DNA from: Balneola sp. | Lineage (GTDB): Bacteria; Bacteroidota; Rhodothermia; Balneolales; Balneolaceae | DNA: 64,000 nucleotides | NCBI GenBank assembly: GCA_002696035.1 | Contig: NZQV01000010.1 | Location: forward strand, 372,001-436,000 | Direction of reading: 5' to 3' | Shown here: piece after piece, positions 55,236 to 64,000 of the stretch | Numbering within the stretch: the first letter of the stretch is position 1 | How the letters are laid out: the number at the start of each line of letters is the position of its first letter | Position numbers and translations under genes: made by a program | The notes under the pieces: model-generated | Seen by the model: only the letters and a program-made list of their open reading frames with translations | Databases searched by the model: none | What the model was told of the DNA's origin: nothing

Positions 55236-58200
55236 ATGTTTTTATCAAGAAAACCAGAAATATTAGCGAGGGCAGTCAGGGCGGTTTTTGTGCTGATGCT
55301 TTCACTGAGTACGCTTTTTGTGCAAGCTCAGCAGATCGACCTTTCGCTGAACGACGAAAAACTATTGGCCGGAGAGAGTATACTGATTCCGGTCAATACC
55401 TCAGAAATATTAGAATCAGATGCAGTTATTGCCGGTGAATTCGAATTTAGCTTCAACGATGATGTTGTTGACATTACCGGTGTTGAAACCAGTGGTACGA
55501 TCCTCGAAAATGAGGGTAGTACAAACTATTTCGAAGGAACCGACCGCTTTTCATTTGCGGCACCCGATACCATTTCCGGTTCAGGTGTTCTTTTCTACCT
55601 GAAAGCAACGGCAAATCCCAATGCTTCCTATTTCGATAGGACCGACTTTGACATCGTAAGTGCTATGTTAAATGAGGGGAATCCGGGCGTAAGTATCACA
55701 AATGCTGAGGCTAACGTAGAGATCAAAGGCGTGCGGATCAATCCGGACAATAATATCGATGTTATAGAAGGAGAAACATTACAGTTTAATCTTCAGGATG
55801 ATTTCCAGGCTCCTATTACCTGGGAGGTGAGTAATCCGGCTATTGCATCCATTAGCAGCAATGGGTTGCTTAGTGCTAATGCGGTAGGAAACATACAGGT
55901 TAAAGCTACCGATGCACAGGGACTAAAAGATTCTACCGAGATCTTCAGAATACAGCCTGCAAACCTGCAAAACCTGAATGTTTCAATTCCTGATACATCT
56001 GAACAGCAAACCAAGATTATTGATGTTCCCGTTAAGGTAAGTGATGTTAGTGGACTACAGATCAAATCTGTTCAGCTTGATGTCCGGTTCAATAATTTAT
56101 ACCTGGATCTTCAGGAAGTTCTGCATGCCGGCACTAAAACCGATACATGGGGAGACCCCACGGTAAATATTGATGCGGATGGAGTAGAAATTGCAAGTGC
56201 AGGAACGGCAGCGCTTGATGGCAGTGGTAATTTGTTTCTCTTAAGATTCAAGGTGACTGGCGAAAGAACCGGAAATTCAAATGTTGAATTTCAGGAAGCT
56301 CAGTTCAACGAAGAGTTGATCCCAAATTTCCAAAATGGCAGTTTCGAAGTTGAACCTGCTCCAAGTATAGAGATATTTCCGGCAGATACGGCGGTTAGTA
56401 TCGGTAATCAGCTTCAGTTTCAGGTTACCGGAGGCAATGGTACTCCGCCGTATACCTGGATGGTTGATGACAATTCCATAGCCACTATTGATGGAGGAAC
56501 CGGGACCCTGGAAGGTGTTAGCAGAGGGGAGGTCTCTGTCAATGTTACAGACAGTGAGGGATTCTCCTCAGAGTTAGTGCAAGTACAAGTGAATAGCTTT
56601 GATGCTTACATTGATACGGTGGAAAGCATCAATCCGGATACGGTTGAAATGAGCCTGAATACTGCAGATCTGAGTTCCCATAATATTTTATCATATGAAG
56701 CCGGTTTCAGGTACAATACAGATAAATTAGATTTTATAGGATTGAATCCAGCTCAAACACAAAGTGCCGGACTCAATATTGAAGTTAAAGATTCGGCAGA
56801 TGTCATTCGGGTCGTTGCAGCTGCTACTTCTGCAATTTCCGGGCAAGGTCCGATCATTAAATTCATGTTTAAGGCTAAGCAATCTGTAAATGATGGAGAC
56901 GAACTGAAGTTCGATCTGAAATATTTGCGATTCAATGAACCAGGGCCAACCGTTCCTACAACTACTCCAATTCCCGGATATTTGAACGTTACTTTGATAG
57001 CTCCTCCATCAGCGCCCACATTGCAAGCACCTTCAGATGGATCAGCAGATACAGACACCACATTATCCCTGGAATGGGCAGAGGTGACGGAAGCCGATGA
57101 GTATCAGGTGCAGGTATCTAAAGATCAAAATTTCTCGACATTATGGCTCAACCAAATTACGACTCAAACCCTTCAGGAGTTATCTACTTTAGATTTTTCG
57201 ACGACTTACTACTGGAGAGTGCGTTCTTTGAATGCAGGTGGAGAAAGTAACTGGAGCAGCACATACTCCTTCACCACTTATGACGGCTTAACTGAAGCTA
57301 TTGATCTTGTTGAGCCTGCTGACGGTGTAGAGGATATATCTATTGATGATATCACGTTCTCGTGGAATGCAGCGACTCTTGCCGATGGATATCAGTGGCA
57401 GGTTTCCAGTCAAAGTGATTTCTCTTCCTTCGTAAGAGATTCTTCGGGGATCTCATCAACATCTGTGATCACTTCGCTTGACTACGGTACACAGTATTAC
57501 TGGAGAGTAAGAGGCGTAAATGCACAGGGAAATGGAAGTTGGTCAACTACACACACTTTTTCTACTCAAATTGCACCGCCTGACACTCCGGTTCCTTTTG
57601 ATCCAGGTGACGGAGCCGGACAGCAGGATACTGTGCTTACATTGAAATGGCTGGAAACTGCCAGGGCAGATTCATTCAAATTACAGGTTTCTGAAGTGAA
57701 TGATTTCTCCACGGTATTGATAGCAGAAACTGTAAACGATACCTCAAATACTATTCATGGATTGGAATATACTAGTCAGTATTACTGGCGGGTGAAGGCG
57801 TTTAATACTACAGGTGAAAGCAACTGGAGTACTGAATTCAGCTTCACTACCCGAGAGCCTGATGCAACTATACCTTCATTAAATAGTCCGGCCAACAACG
57901 CTTCTGACCTCGATACGGCCTTAACACTTACATGGTCTGATGCAGAAAATGCTGATTCCTATCAAGTGCAGGTTTCCACGCAATCCGATTTCAGTAGTTT
58001 GGAGGAGGAAACAAGCGGACATTCTTCCACCTCTTTAGATATTGTGGCGCTCAGTTATAGTACAACCTATTACTGGCGGGTACGGGCAAGTAACTCCTCT
58101 GGATTTAGCGGATGGAGCCCTACATTCAGTTTTACTACCCGGGTTCCTGATTCTGAAGTACCGGTTTTATCAAGCCCTGCTGATCAGGAAACCGAAGCTG

Positions 58201-59312
58201 ATACCTCTTTAACACTTGAATGGAATACGGCTGAAAATGCGGATTCATACCATATTCAGCTCTCTCTTCAATCAGATTTTAGTTCGTTTTTGATTGATTC
58301 AAGCTCACATTCACAAATAACATTTGATGTAGACGGACTGGCTCATCTTACTACCTATTACTGGAGAGTAAGAAGCACGAATGCATCCGGGGAAAGTAGC
58401 TGGAGTCAGATCTTCGAATTTCAAACCAAAGAAAAGGAAAACCGACTTCCCGTAGTTACCAATAGTTTGGGTGAAAGAACGCTGGATGAAGATTTCAACT
58501 CATTTGATGTTGCAGTTCTGGACACTGTATTCACAGATCCTGAAGGAGAGTCGCTGAATTTTGAGATAACAAAATACGATACCACATTATTCACTCCTTC
58601 ACTTTCAGCCGATACGCTCAAACTCACATCAGTAAGTAATGCCTTTGGCAGCGGCAGCGTAACTGTGAAGGCTACAGACAACGAAGGAGCCGATATCCTG
58701 GATGTGCTGAATATTACGGTTGCTCCGGTGAATGACACGCCTCAGATCAATAACATACCGGATAGCTTGCGTTTTAATAATGATGAAGATATCACCTTTA
58801 CGTTGGATACTTCTATAGTAGATGTCGAAGATCTGAAAGAAGATCTGCAAGTAGAGGTGACTGCAGATGAAGATGATATTGACGTATCACTGGATGAAGA
58901 TCTGCTGGTGACAGTTTCAGCTCCTGATTTTGTTGGAGAGGGAACCCTTACCATTACAGTTACCGATGGAGGTGGAGCAGTAGCAGAAGCATTCATCACT
59001 ATAATTGTAGAAACTTCTGTTTCAAATGAATTGAATAATGAAATTCCTGTCGAATTTGCGTTGAGGCAAAATTATCCCAATCCGTTTAATCCTTCAACCA
59101 ATATACGGTATCATCTGCCTGAGGCTGCCGATGTAGAAATTGAAGTATTCAGCATGTTGGGGCAAAAAGTAACCACTCTTGTTGATGAACGGAAAGCAGC
59201 AGGGAAGTATCAGGTTAGTTTTGAAGCAGGAAAACTATCATCTGGAATGTATATATATAGAATTAGAGCCGGAAATTTTCAGCAAACTAGAAAAATGATG
59301 CTCATAAAATAA
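55236..59312 (+). CDS. Large secreted protein with three cohesin-like and five FN3 domains and a type IX sorting domain
   Basis: The 1358-residue protein has a signal peptide ending near residue 32 (FVQAQQ). By eye the order is: cohesin-like domain (33-165), BIG2-like (166-235), cohesin-like (240-375), BIG2-like (376-445), cohesin-like (450-585), five fibronectin III domains (590-1065, each with a YYWRVR motif), a cadherin-like pair (1068-1270), and a type IX sorting domain starting NYPNPFNPSTNI. It follows the dockerin-bearing gene by 30 bp with a strong AAAGGAG ribosome-binding site, so both are likely made together. A surface scaffold is the natural inference. Cohesin calls rest on strand pattern and need a profile check. 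Confidence 0.83.
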   Translation: MFLSRKPEILARAVRAVFVLMLSLSTLFVQAQQIDLSLNDEKLLAGESILIPVNTSEILESDAVIAGEFEFSFNDDVVDITGVETSGTILENEGSTNYFEGTDRFSFAAPDTISGSGVLFYLKATANPNASYFDRTDFDIVSAMLNEGNPGVSITNAEANVEIKGVRINPDNNIDVIEGETLQFNLQDDFQAPITWEVSNPAIASISSNGLLSANAVGNIQVKATDAQGLKDSTEIFRIQPANLQNLNVSIPDTSEQQTKIIDVPVKVSDVSGLQIKSVQLDVRFNNLYLDLQEVLHAGTKTDTWGDPTVNIDADGVEIASAGTAALDGSGNLFLLRFKVTGERTGNSNVEFQEAQFNEELIPNFQNGSFEVEPAPSIEIFPADTAVSIGNQLQFQVTGGNGTPPYTWMVDDNSIATIDGGTGTLEGVSRGEVSVNVTDSEGFSSELVQVQVNSFDAYIDTVESINPDTVEMSLNTADLSSHNILSYEAGFRYNTDKLDFIGLNPAQTQSAGLNIEVKDSADVIRVVAAATSAISGQGPIIKFMFKAKQSVNDGDELKFDLKYLRFNEPGPTVPTTTPIPGYLNVTLIAPPSAPTLQAPSDGSADTDTTLSLEWAEVTEADEYQVQVSKDQNFSTLWLNQITTQTLQELSTLDFSTTYYWRVRSLNAGGESNWSSTYSFTTYDGLTEAIDLVEPADGVEDISIDDITFSWNAATLADGYQWQVSSQSDFSSFVRDSSGISSTSVITSLDYGTQYYWRVRGVNAQGNGSWSTTHTFSTQIAPPDTPVPFDPGDGAGQQDTVLTLKWLETARADSFKLQVSEVNDFSTVLIAETVNDTSNTIHGLEYTSQYYWRVKAFNTTGESNWSTEFSFTTREPDATIPSLNSPANNASDLDTALTLTWSDAENADSYQVQVSTQSDFSSLEEETSGHSSTSLDIVALSYSTTYYWRVRASNSSGFSGWSPTFSFTTRVPDSEVPVLSSPADQETEADTSLTLEWNTAENADSYHIQLSLQSDFSSFLIDSSSHSQITFDVDGLAHLTTYYWRVRSTNASGESSWSQIFEFQTKEKENRLPVVTNSLGERTLDEDFNSFDVAVLDTVFTDPEGESLNFEITKYDTTLFTPSLSADTLKLTSVSNAFGSGSVTVKATDNEGADILDVLNITVAPVNDTPQINNIPDSLRFNNDEDITFTLDTSIVDVEDLKEDLQVEVTADEDDIDVSLDEDLLVTVSAPDFVGEGTLTITVTDGGGAVAEAFITIIVETSVSNELNNEIPVEFALRQNYPNPFNPSTNIRYHLPEAADVEIEVFSMLGQKVTTLVDERKAAGKYQVSFEAGKLSSGMYIYRIRAGNFQQTRKMMLIK

Positions 59313-59338
59313 ATCTCAGTATTTATTAATTTTATAAG

Positions 59339-59364
59339 ATCCCGTTATTGATCAGTAACGGGAT
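59339..59364 (+). terminator. Intrinsic terminator after the secreted-protein pair
   Basis: ATCCCGTTA at 59339-59347 pairs perfectly with TAACGGGAT at 59356-59364 around an 8-nt loop, followed by a T run (59364-59369). It separates the two secreted-protein genes from the signalling genes downstream. Confidence 0.92.
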
Positions 59365-59481
59365 TTTTTATGTCGAAACAGATCTGTGTAATGTGCTCTA
59401 CTCCGGATTTTAATTTGAACTGTAAAGTAGCAGATGTAAATTCAAAGCAATTACAGAAGGACATTAAAATAGATCATTTAT

Positions 59482-61446
59482 ATGAAGTTGATCATAGGTA
59501 CTCTATTAGCTGTATTTGCCAGCTCGGCACAAATATATGCCCAGCAACCATTTCCAAGAATTAGTTTATCTGAGATAAGGCATGATATAAAAGAACTTGA
59601 ATCGCCCGAAGAAAAACTTAGAACATACGTTGAATTAAGTACCCGATATCTTCGAAATTCACCTGATTCACTTCTTATGGTCGCAAACGAAGTCAGTGAA
59701 CTTGAAGGAATTTCAGATGAACAGAGACAAGCGTTTTCCTCATTTTTAAATGCGCAGGCCTATCGACTTTTAAATGCAGATTCATCAGCTCATTATGCTA
59801 GTGTTGCAGCTAAAAAACTTAAGGATCTAAAAGAGCATGATTCTTATTTAACAATGGAAAATCTGCGTGCTACTCAATATATCAGGAGTGAAAAGTATCT
59901 TGAGGCTGAGTCCCTGTTTCTAAATGCTATAGATTACCGGGACGAAATTGATGAACAGGTGCGCTATCCCATCCATTTTTTATATGGAAATCTGGGCAAC
60001 TTATATGTAAATGTGGAAGCCCATGATCTGGCTATCCAGATGTACGAAAAATTTTTGGAGTATGAAGATAATCCCAGTTCGCGGTGTAATATTCTCTCTA
60101 AACTCGCAACTAGTTTTTTAAAACTGAATAGTTACGATAAAGCCCTTGAAATACTTTCACCCTGCCTGGAAATTCAAAAATTACCACCGCCCATACGGTC
60201 TATTGTACGAGGGAATCTAAGCGCAATCTACAAAGCCAGGGGAGATACAGTGACGGCTACTCAGCTTTTAGAAGAAGCCGTTGGTGTTAGCCGCAATTCC
60301 CGGATTCCTAATATTTCAGGCACACAACTGGTCCGATTGGGAAATCTATATTTGGATCAAAATTTATTGGCTGATGCAAACTCTGTAAAAACTATGCTGG
60401 CCAAACCTTCAACAACATTTTCCCGTCCCAACGAAGATATTATGACCAATCGTTACCTTTCCCGATTGGCACTTAAACAACAGGCTTATGAAGATGCAAT
60501 TCAGTACGCAGACCAAGCCATAGAGATAGCTGAACTGCATAATTTAAAGCAACTGTTGACTGATATTTATTCGTTCAAAGCCATGGCTTTTGAAAATCTT
60601 GGACAGGTTGATAAGGCTTTAGAGAATGAACGTCTGCAACGGGAATTAGATGACGAGATCTCAAGGCAAAGAGAAAGGTGGGCCGACAATATGCTGCGCG
60701 TTCGGTATCAGCTTCAGAATAAAGAAGCACAGTTAGCAAATGCGAACCTGGAACTGGAAAGCGTGCGTTTCAGAAACTTCATCATTATAATTGCTGTGAT
60801 TCTCCTGGCTAGCTATATTTTTTATCGGTTTAGAATACATTATTTGCTTAAGGAGGAAAAGACACGCAATCAGATAGCAAGAGATCTTCATGATGACCTC
60901 AGCGGTACACTTAGCAGTATCAGCTTTTTCAGTGAAGCAGCCAAAAGAGTTCACGAAGATTCCAGTGAATCCAAAAGATTCCTTAGCATTATTGATGAAA
61001 GCGCGACGGAAGCAAAAGAAAAGATCAATGACATAATATGGGCCATTGATCCGTCAAATGACGACTGGATATCGTTCCTGAAAAAGTGTAAACGCTTTGC
61101 TTCAGACACCTTAGATAGTCATGATATTAACTATAAACTGGATTTCAGTGAAGATCTGGATCTCCCGCTTACGCTTAAAATTCGACAGAATATTTGGCTG
61201 ATCTTTAAAGAATGCATTATCAATCTGGCCAAGTACTCCCAAGCAAAAACCGCGATCATTCAATTCAAAAAACAGGGAGATATGGTCATTCTGCAAATAA
61301 CAGATGACGGAATCGGATTTCAGCCTGATGAAGTACAAGAGGGAAATGGATTGAAAAATATTAAATACAGAGCAACCGCTATTGGGGCATCGGCTAAATT
61401 AGAAACCACCATAGGAGAAGGTACATCCTGGCGATTTACGTTCTGA
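59482..61446 (+). CDS. TPR-containing sensor histidine kinase, NarX/DesK (HisKA_3) type
   Basis: The 654-residue protein has a signal-like N-terminus (residues 1-21), a periplasmic region of TPR-like helices (about 30-390; SYDKALEILSPCLEIQ and YEDAIQYADQAIEIAE are clear repeats), a coiled coil, and one transmembrane helix (about 432-450). The kinase core follows: His470 in ARDLHDDLSGTLSSI (HisKA_3), and an HATPase domain with ITDDGIGF and NGLKNIKYRA. The NarL-type regulator at 61581 is its likely partner. A periplasmic TPR array would sense a peptide or protein ligand. Confidence 0.9.
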   Translation: MKLIIGTLLAVFASSAQIYAQQPFPRISLSEIRHDIKELESPEEKLRTYVELSTRYLRNSPDSLLMVANEVSELEGISDEQRQAFSSFLNAQAYRLLNADSSAHYASVAAKKLKDLKEHDSYLTMENLRATQYIRSEKYLEAESLFLNAIDYRDEIDEQVRYPIHFLYGNLGNLYVNVEAHDLAIQMYEKFLEYEDNPSSRCNILSKLATSFLKLNSYDKALEILSPCLEIQKLPPPIRSIVRGNLSAIYKARGDTVTATQLLEEAVGVSRNSRIPNISGTQLVRLGNLYLDQNLLADANSVKTMLAKPSTTFSRPNEDIMTNRYLSRLALKQQAYEDAIQYADQAIEIAELHNLKQLLTDIYSFKAMAFENLGQVDKALENERLQRELDDEISRQRERWADNMLRVRYQLQNKEAQLANANLELESVRFRNFIIIIAVILLASYIFYRFRIHYLLKEEKTRNQIARDLHDDLSGTLSSISFFSEAAKRVHEDSSESKRFLSIIDESATEAKEKINDIIWAIDPSNDDWISFLKKCKRFASDTLDSHDINYKLDFSEDLDLPLTLKIRQNIWLIFKECIINLAKYSQAKTAIIQFKKQGDMVILQITDDGIGFQPDEVQEGNGLKNIKYRATAIGASAKLETTIGEGTSWRFTF

Positions 61447-61580
61447 TTGTACTTGCATCAGGGCAAGATACAGGAATGAAAATCTAAGCCGGTTAGAGGT
61501 GGATTTTTTGTGTAATACCGCCGATTCGGGTAGTTAATTTGGGTATTTAAATGATTATATATAGCTAAAGATATGGATGT

Positions 61581-62207
61581 ATGATCAACATTGTAATTAT
61601 AGAAGATAACAAGTACATGCGGGAAGGCTGGAAGACCATTCTCGATTTTGAAAGGGATTTCTGCGTGATCGCTGAATACGAAAGCTGTGAAGATGCTTTT
61701 GAAAAGACCGAGCTAGAAATTGCTGATGTTGTCTTACTCGATATTCAGCTTCCAGGAATGCACGGTACAGAAGGGGTGAAATTTATCAGGGAGATCAATC
61801 CGGATGCAGTCGTAATGATGGTTACCATCCACGATGATGATGAAAGGATCTTTAAAGCTCTTAAAAACGGAGCGATGGGCTACCTGTCTAAGAAAATCTC
61901 TCCTGAAGAACTAATTGATGCTGTACGGTCTGCCAATGAAGGGGGATCGCCAATGAGCCCAAATATTGCCCGCAAAGTGATCAATTCTTTCCATAGTTCA
62001 GGAAATTCTAACGCTGTTCAACTCTCTGATACAGAATCAAAGGTGTTAAAATTGCTGGCTGAGGGAGACTCCTACAAAGGAATTTCAAAGAAAGTCTTTC
62101 TGTCAGTTGATGGCGTCCGGTACCATATCCGTAATATTTATACTAAACTTGAAGTAAGTAATAAAAGCGAGGCGGTGGCTAAGGCCCTTCGCAACAAATT
62201 GATATGA
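61581..62207 (+). CDS. NarL/FixJ-type response regulator
   Basis: The 208-residue protein has a receiver domain (1-120) with the acidic pair near the start (IIEDNKYMREG), phosphoacceptor Asp54 in VVLLDIQLPGMHG, Thr in MVTIHDD and Lys in GYLSKKISPEEL, and a LuxR-type helix-turn-helix (about 145-205; DTESKVLKLLAEGDSYKGIS then VRYHIRNIYTKLEV). It is 134 bp downstream of the HisKA_3 kinase and should act as its DNA-binding output, possibly on the secreted-protein genes. Confidence 0.93.
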   Translation: MINIVIIEDNKYMREGWKTILDFERDFCVIAEYESCEDAFEKTELEIADVVLLDIQLPGMHGTEGVKFIREINPDAVVMMVTIHDDDERIFKALKNGAMGYLSKKISPEELIDAVRSANEGGSPMSPNIARKVINSFHSSGNSNAVQLSDTESKVLKLLAEGDSYKGISKKVFLSVDGVRYHIRNIYTKLEVSNKSEAVAKALRNKLI

Positions 62208-62536
62208 GGTAGTCCAAATTACCGCATGATCATGTAGTGATTCTAAGACGAGGTTTGATCATATTCAAATGTATCAAACAATCATCGTGGTTTGGGTTTT
62301 TTGGGGTATAATATTCAAACCTGGATGTGTTTATTTTACTAACACTATAGAACTGCTAAAAGATCTGACCGTGAATGGTTAGATCTTTTTTTATACCTGC
62401 CTGTGTCAGATGACGAGACTGCTTTAAATTTCTCCTGATAGTAGTGCAATCATTTTACGGCATAACTATGTAGTGTAAGTGACAAATAATTTTTTTATAT
62501 AAGAAACAGACCAAAAATTTAACAAATCGGGTGACT
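62208..62536. other. Intergenic stretch after the response regulator
   Basis: This 329-bp stretch has no gene. It holds the terminator at 62359-62388 and a low-complexity T/G-rich segment (62288-62312) of unknown meaning. The last 100 bp are AT-rich and should hold the promoter for the next gene. Confidence 0.6.
62359..62388 (+). terminator. Intrinsic terminator after the response regulator
   Basis: AAAGATCT at 62359-62366 pairs with AGATCTTT at 62381-62388, extended inwards by GACC/GGTT with one G-T pair and a 6-nt loop. A T run follows directly. Confidence 0.88.
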
Positions 62537-62920
62537 ATGGCTGATCAAAAAATTCCACATAAACATACGCTGAGACTACGAAAGTTTACTCATCAGAAAT
62601 TACAATATATGTTAATGGATGATCTGGGAGACTCAAATACATACACAGATGTAAATAATGATGATGAGATCAAAATTGAAGCAGCTCACAATTATATCAC
62701 CATCAGGTATGAATATAAAAATAAGCATTCCGATGGATTCAGCATTATTGAGCTAACCGGCAGTATTCGGCTTATTGGGTACAATTTCAGGATGGAAAGA
62801 GTGAAAGGGACTTTGTGGTGTATAAATGTCTTTAAGATCGAGAAAGGATCAAAAGAAGAATCTGAAGAACTTTCAGAACACGATACAGATATAGAACCAC
62901 CTGTTAATAATCTCCCTTAA
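62537..62920 (+). CDS. Unknown acidic small protein, 127 residues
   Basis: The start is ATG 62537; a GTG two codons upstream is also in frame. The protein has no signal peptide or membrane segment. A basic N-terminus (HKHTLRLRKFTHQKLQYM) leads into a beta-rich centre (IKIEAAHNYITIRYEY; SIIELTGSIRLIGY; GTLWCINVFKIE) and an acidic tail. I recognise no family. It precedes the propeller-type sensor gene by 24 bp, so the two are probably co-transcribed and could share a pathway. Confidence 0.7.
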   Translation: MADQKIPHKHTLRLRKFTHQKLQYMLMDDLGDSNTYTDVNNDDEIKIEAAHNYITIRYEYKNKHSDGFSIIELTGSIRLIGYNFRMERVKGTLWCINVFKIEKGSKEESEELSEHDTDIEPPVNNLP

Positions 62921-62944
62921 AATGCAGATATATTCTATTTCTTT

Positions 62945-64000
62945 GTGAAGTATTTAGTCGTTTTTTTAGGGATGATAGTTACCGGCTTTTCACCGGTTCT
63001 TGCTCAGACATTTCATGGCTTTCCTCTGATCGAAAATTATTCACCTGAAGAGTACAATGGAAGTGTTCAGAACTGGGCATTTTCGGAAGACTCAAATGGT
63101 GTTTTATTTCTCTCAAATGTACAGGTCATAAAAAAGTATGATGGGGTGAACTGGCTCCCCATAAATGTGCCTAACAGCCGTACCTATTCCATCCATAGTG
63201 CTGCAGATGGACGATTATATGTTGGAGGAGTAAATGAAATTGGATATCTGGATGCACCAACGGATAGTTCCACCGCAATCGAACAGTATTATTCCCTCAG
63301 GTACCTTATTCCTGATTCTATAGAGTTCGGACGAGTTTTTGATGTCACCTCTGCAGGGAACGATATATACTTTCAGTCGAATGAGATCTTAATTCGCTAT
63401 GACGGATCTGAAGTCGATTATTTTGAGCCCAGTGTTCGCTTTTCTTCAACCTTCAATAAAGATGGAGTCATTTATGTTCGGGAGGCTTTGGAAGGCATAA
63501 AAGAAGTTACAGAAGACTCCCTTATTCTTATTCCGCGAGGAGACTATTTTGCCGAGAAAAACCTGATCAGTTATCTAAAAGTTCAAAATAAAGATGTGTT
63601 CTGTGCATACAATAAATGTGCAGAGTACAGAGACAATGAATTCTTAGAACTGGATATGGAAGTAGATTCATATTTGTCAGAATTTTATATGGATGAGGCT
63701 ATTGTTTTACAGGATGAAAGTATTGTTTTTGCGACAAGGCTCGGAGGAATTGTCCATACAAATAGTAAGGGAGATATACTCAACATTATCACTGAAGAGA
63801 CAGGGCTGATCAGTAATACCGTTTATGGTGTTTATGAAGACCGATATGGGAGTGTTTGGGCGGCAACAATCAATGGACTGTCCAGAATAGATTTTGGGCT
63901 GCCCCTTCGTGTTTTTGATGAACGCTCCGGTATTAATGAAGGTATTATGTCTGTAAGTAAGTATAACGACAAACTTGTTTTTGGTTCGTCAACTGCTGTA
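62945..64000 (+). CDS. Propeller-type periplasmic sensor protein, C-terminus cut by window edge
   Basis: A frame open from GTG 62945 to the window edge gives 352 codons with no stop. The N-terminus is a signal peptide (MIVTGFSPVLAQ). The rest shows two-component-regulator-propeller type repeats, clearest in TGLISNTVYGVYEDRYGSVW then NGLSRIDFG, with the N-x-V-x-x-[IV]-x-x-D-x-x-G-x-[LV]-W pattern. In Bacteroidota such propellers usually head a membrane histidine kinase or a LuxR/AraC-type hybrid regulator, so the missing part is probably a signalling output domain. The GTG start is chosen because the ATG at 62922 is out of frame and stops after eight codons. Confidence 0.82.
   Translation, partial: MKYLVVFLGMIVTGFSPVLAQTFHGFPLIENYSPEEYNGSVQNWAFSEDSNGVLFLSNVQVIKKYDGVNWLPINVPNSRTYSIHSAADGRLYVGGVNEIGYLDAPTDSSTAIEQYYSLRYLIPDSIEFGRVFDVTSAGNDIYFQSNEILIRYDGSEVDYFEPSVRFSSTFNKDGVIYVREALEGIKEVTEDSLILIPRGDYFAEKNLISYLKVQNKDVFCAYNKCAEYRDNEFLELDMEVDSYLSEFYMDEAIVLQDESIVFATRLGGIVHTNSKGDILNIITEETGLISNTVYGVYEDRYGSVWAATINGLSRIDFGLPLRVFDERSGINEGIMSVSKYNDKLVFGSSTAV

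Noticed and set aside
59370-59564. Possible 64-residue coding frame before the TPR kinase
   Set aside because: It overlaps the kinase start in another frame, begins in the terminator's T run, and has no ribosome-binding site or recognisable features.

Overview
The window looks like chromosomal DNA from a member of the Balneolota (a Balneola, Gracilimonas or Rhodohalobacter type relative) or a close neighbour in the Bacteroidota and Rhodothermota group. This is inferred from protein content, not from a marker-gene comparison. The supporting features are a bacillithiol-type deacetylase (BshB1), two large secreted proteins ending in type IX secretion sorting domains, a DUF2723 (GT117) glycosyltransferase, monomeric NADP isocitrate dehydrogenase, and DUF6122, DUF6588 and DUF2795 proteins. 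No rRNA, tRNA, CRISPR array, integrase gene, transposase gene or prophage was seen.

Layout. 1-1614 (minus): a membrane protein cut by the window edge, and bshB1. 1744-8937 (plus): an eight-gene MacAB-TolC-type efflux operon with two tandem permeases, a trio of small membrane proteins resembling E. coli YqjD/YqjE/YqjK, TolC, adaptor and ATPase. It ends at a bidirectional terminator shared with the opposing genes. 9028-21196 (minus): a long, tightly packed run with the GT117 protein, an unknown protein, YbeY, DUF445, a subtilisin-like lipoprotein, an FAD oxidoreductase, an Fe(III)-type ABC permease, RsgA and a DUF6588 protein. 21382-23666 (plus): a neurotransmitter:sodium symporter family protein and a methyltransferase.

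23667-28461 is the accessory part. It holds a sensor kinase, DUF6122, two copies of a 63-bp hairpin repeat, a 5'-truncated VapC toxin remnant, and three minus-strand single-gene units (membrane-anchored XRE regulator, AlkZ-related protein, CPBP protease). These three units are separated by attC-like imperfect palindromes and look like an integron cassette array without an integrase. 28462-32388 holds a DPP-IV-like lipoprotein peptidase, a 416-bp nested inverted-repeat (MITE-like) element, and a UbiA-like membrane protein.

32389-48996 is mostly housekeeping: RlmD, a cyclic-nucleotide-domain protein, an Omp85 protein, DUF2795, TatA, GatA, an SDR, an M28/glutaminyl-cyclase-like lipoprotein, PrmA, Ppx/GppA, an ECF sigma factor, QueG, Icd and MutL. 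49491-64000 is a surface-protein and signalling block. It has a 1904-residue beta-helix protein with a dockerin-like domain, a 1358-residue protein with three cohesin-like domains and five FN3 domains (both with type IX sorting domains), a TPR sensor kinase, a NarL-type response regulator, a small unknown protein, and the start of a propeller-type sensor cut by the window edge.
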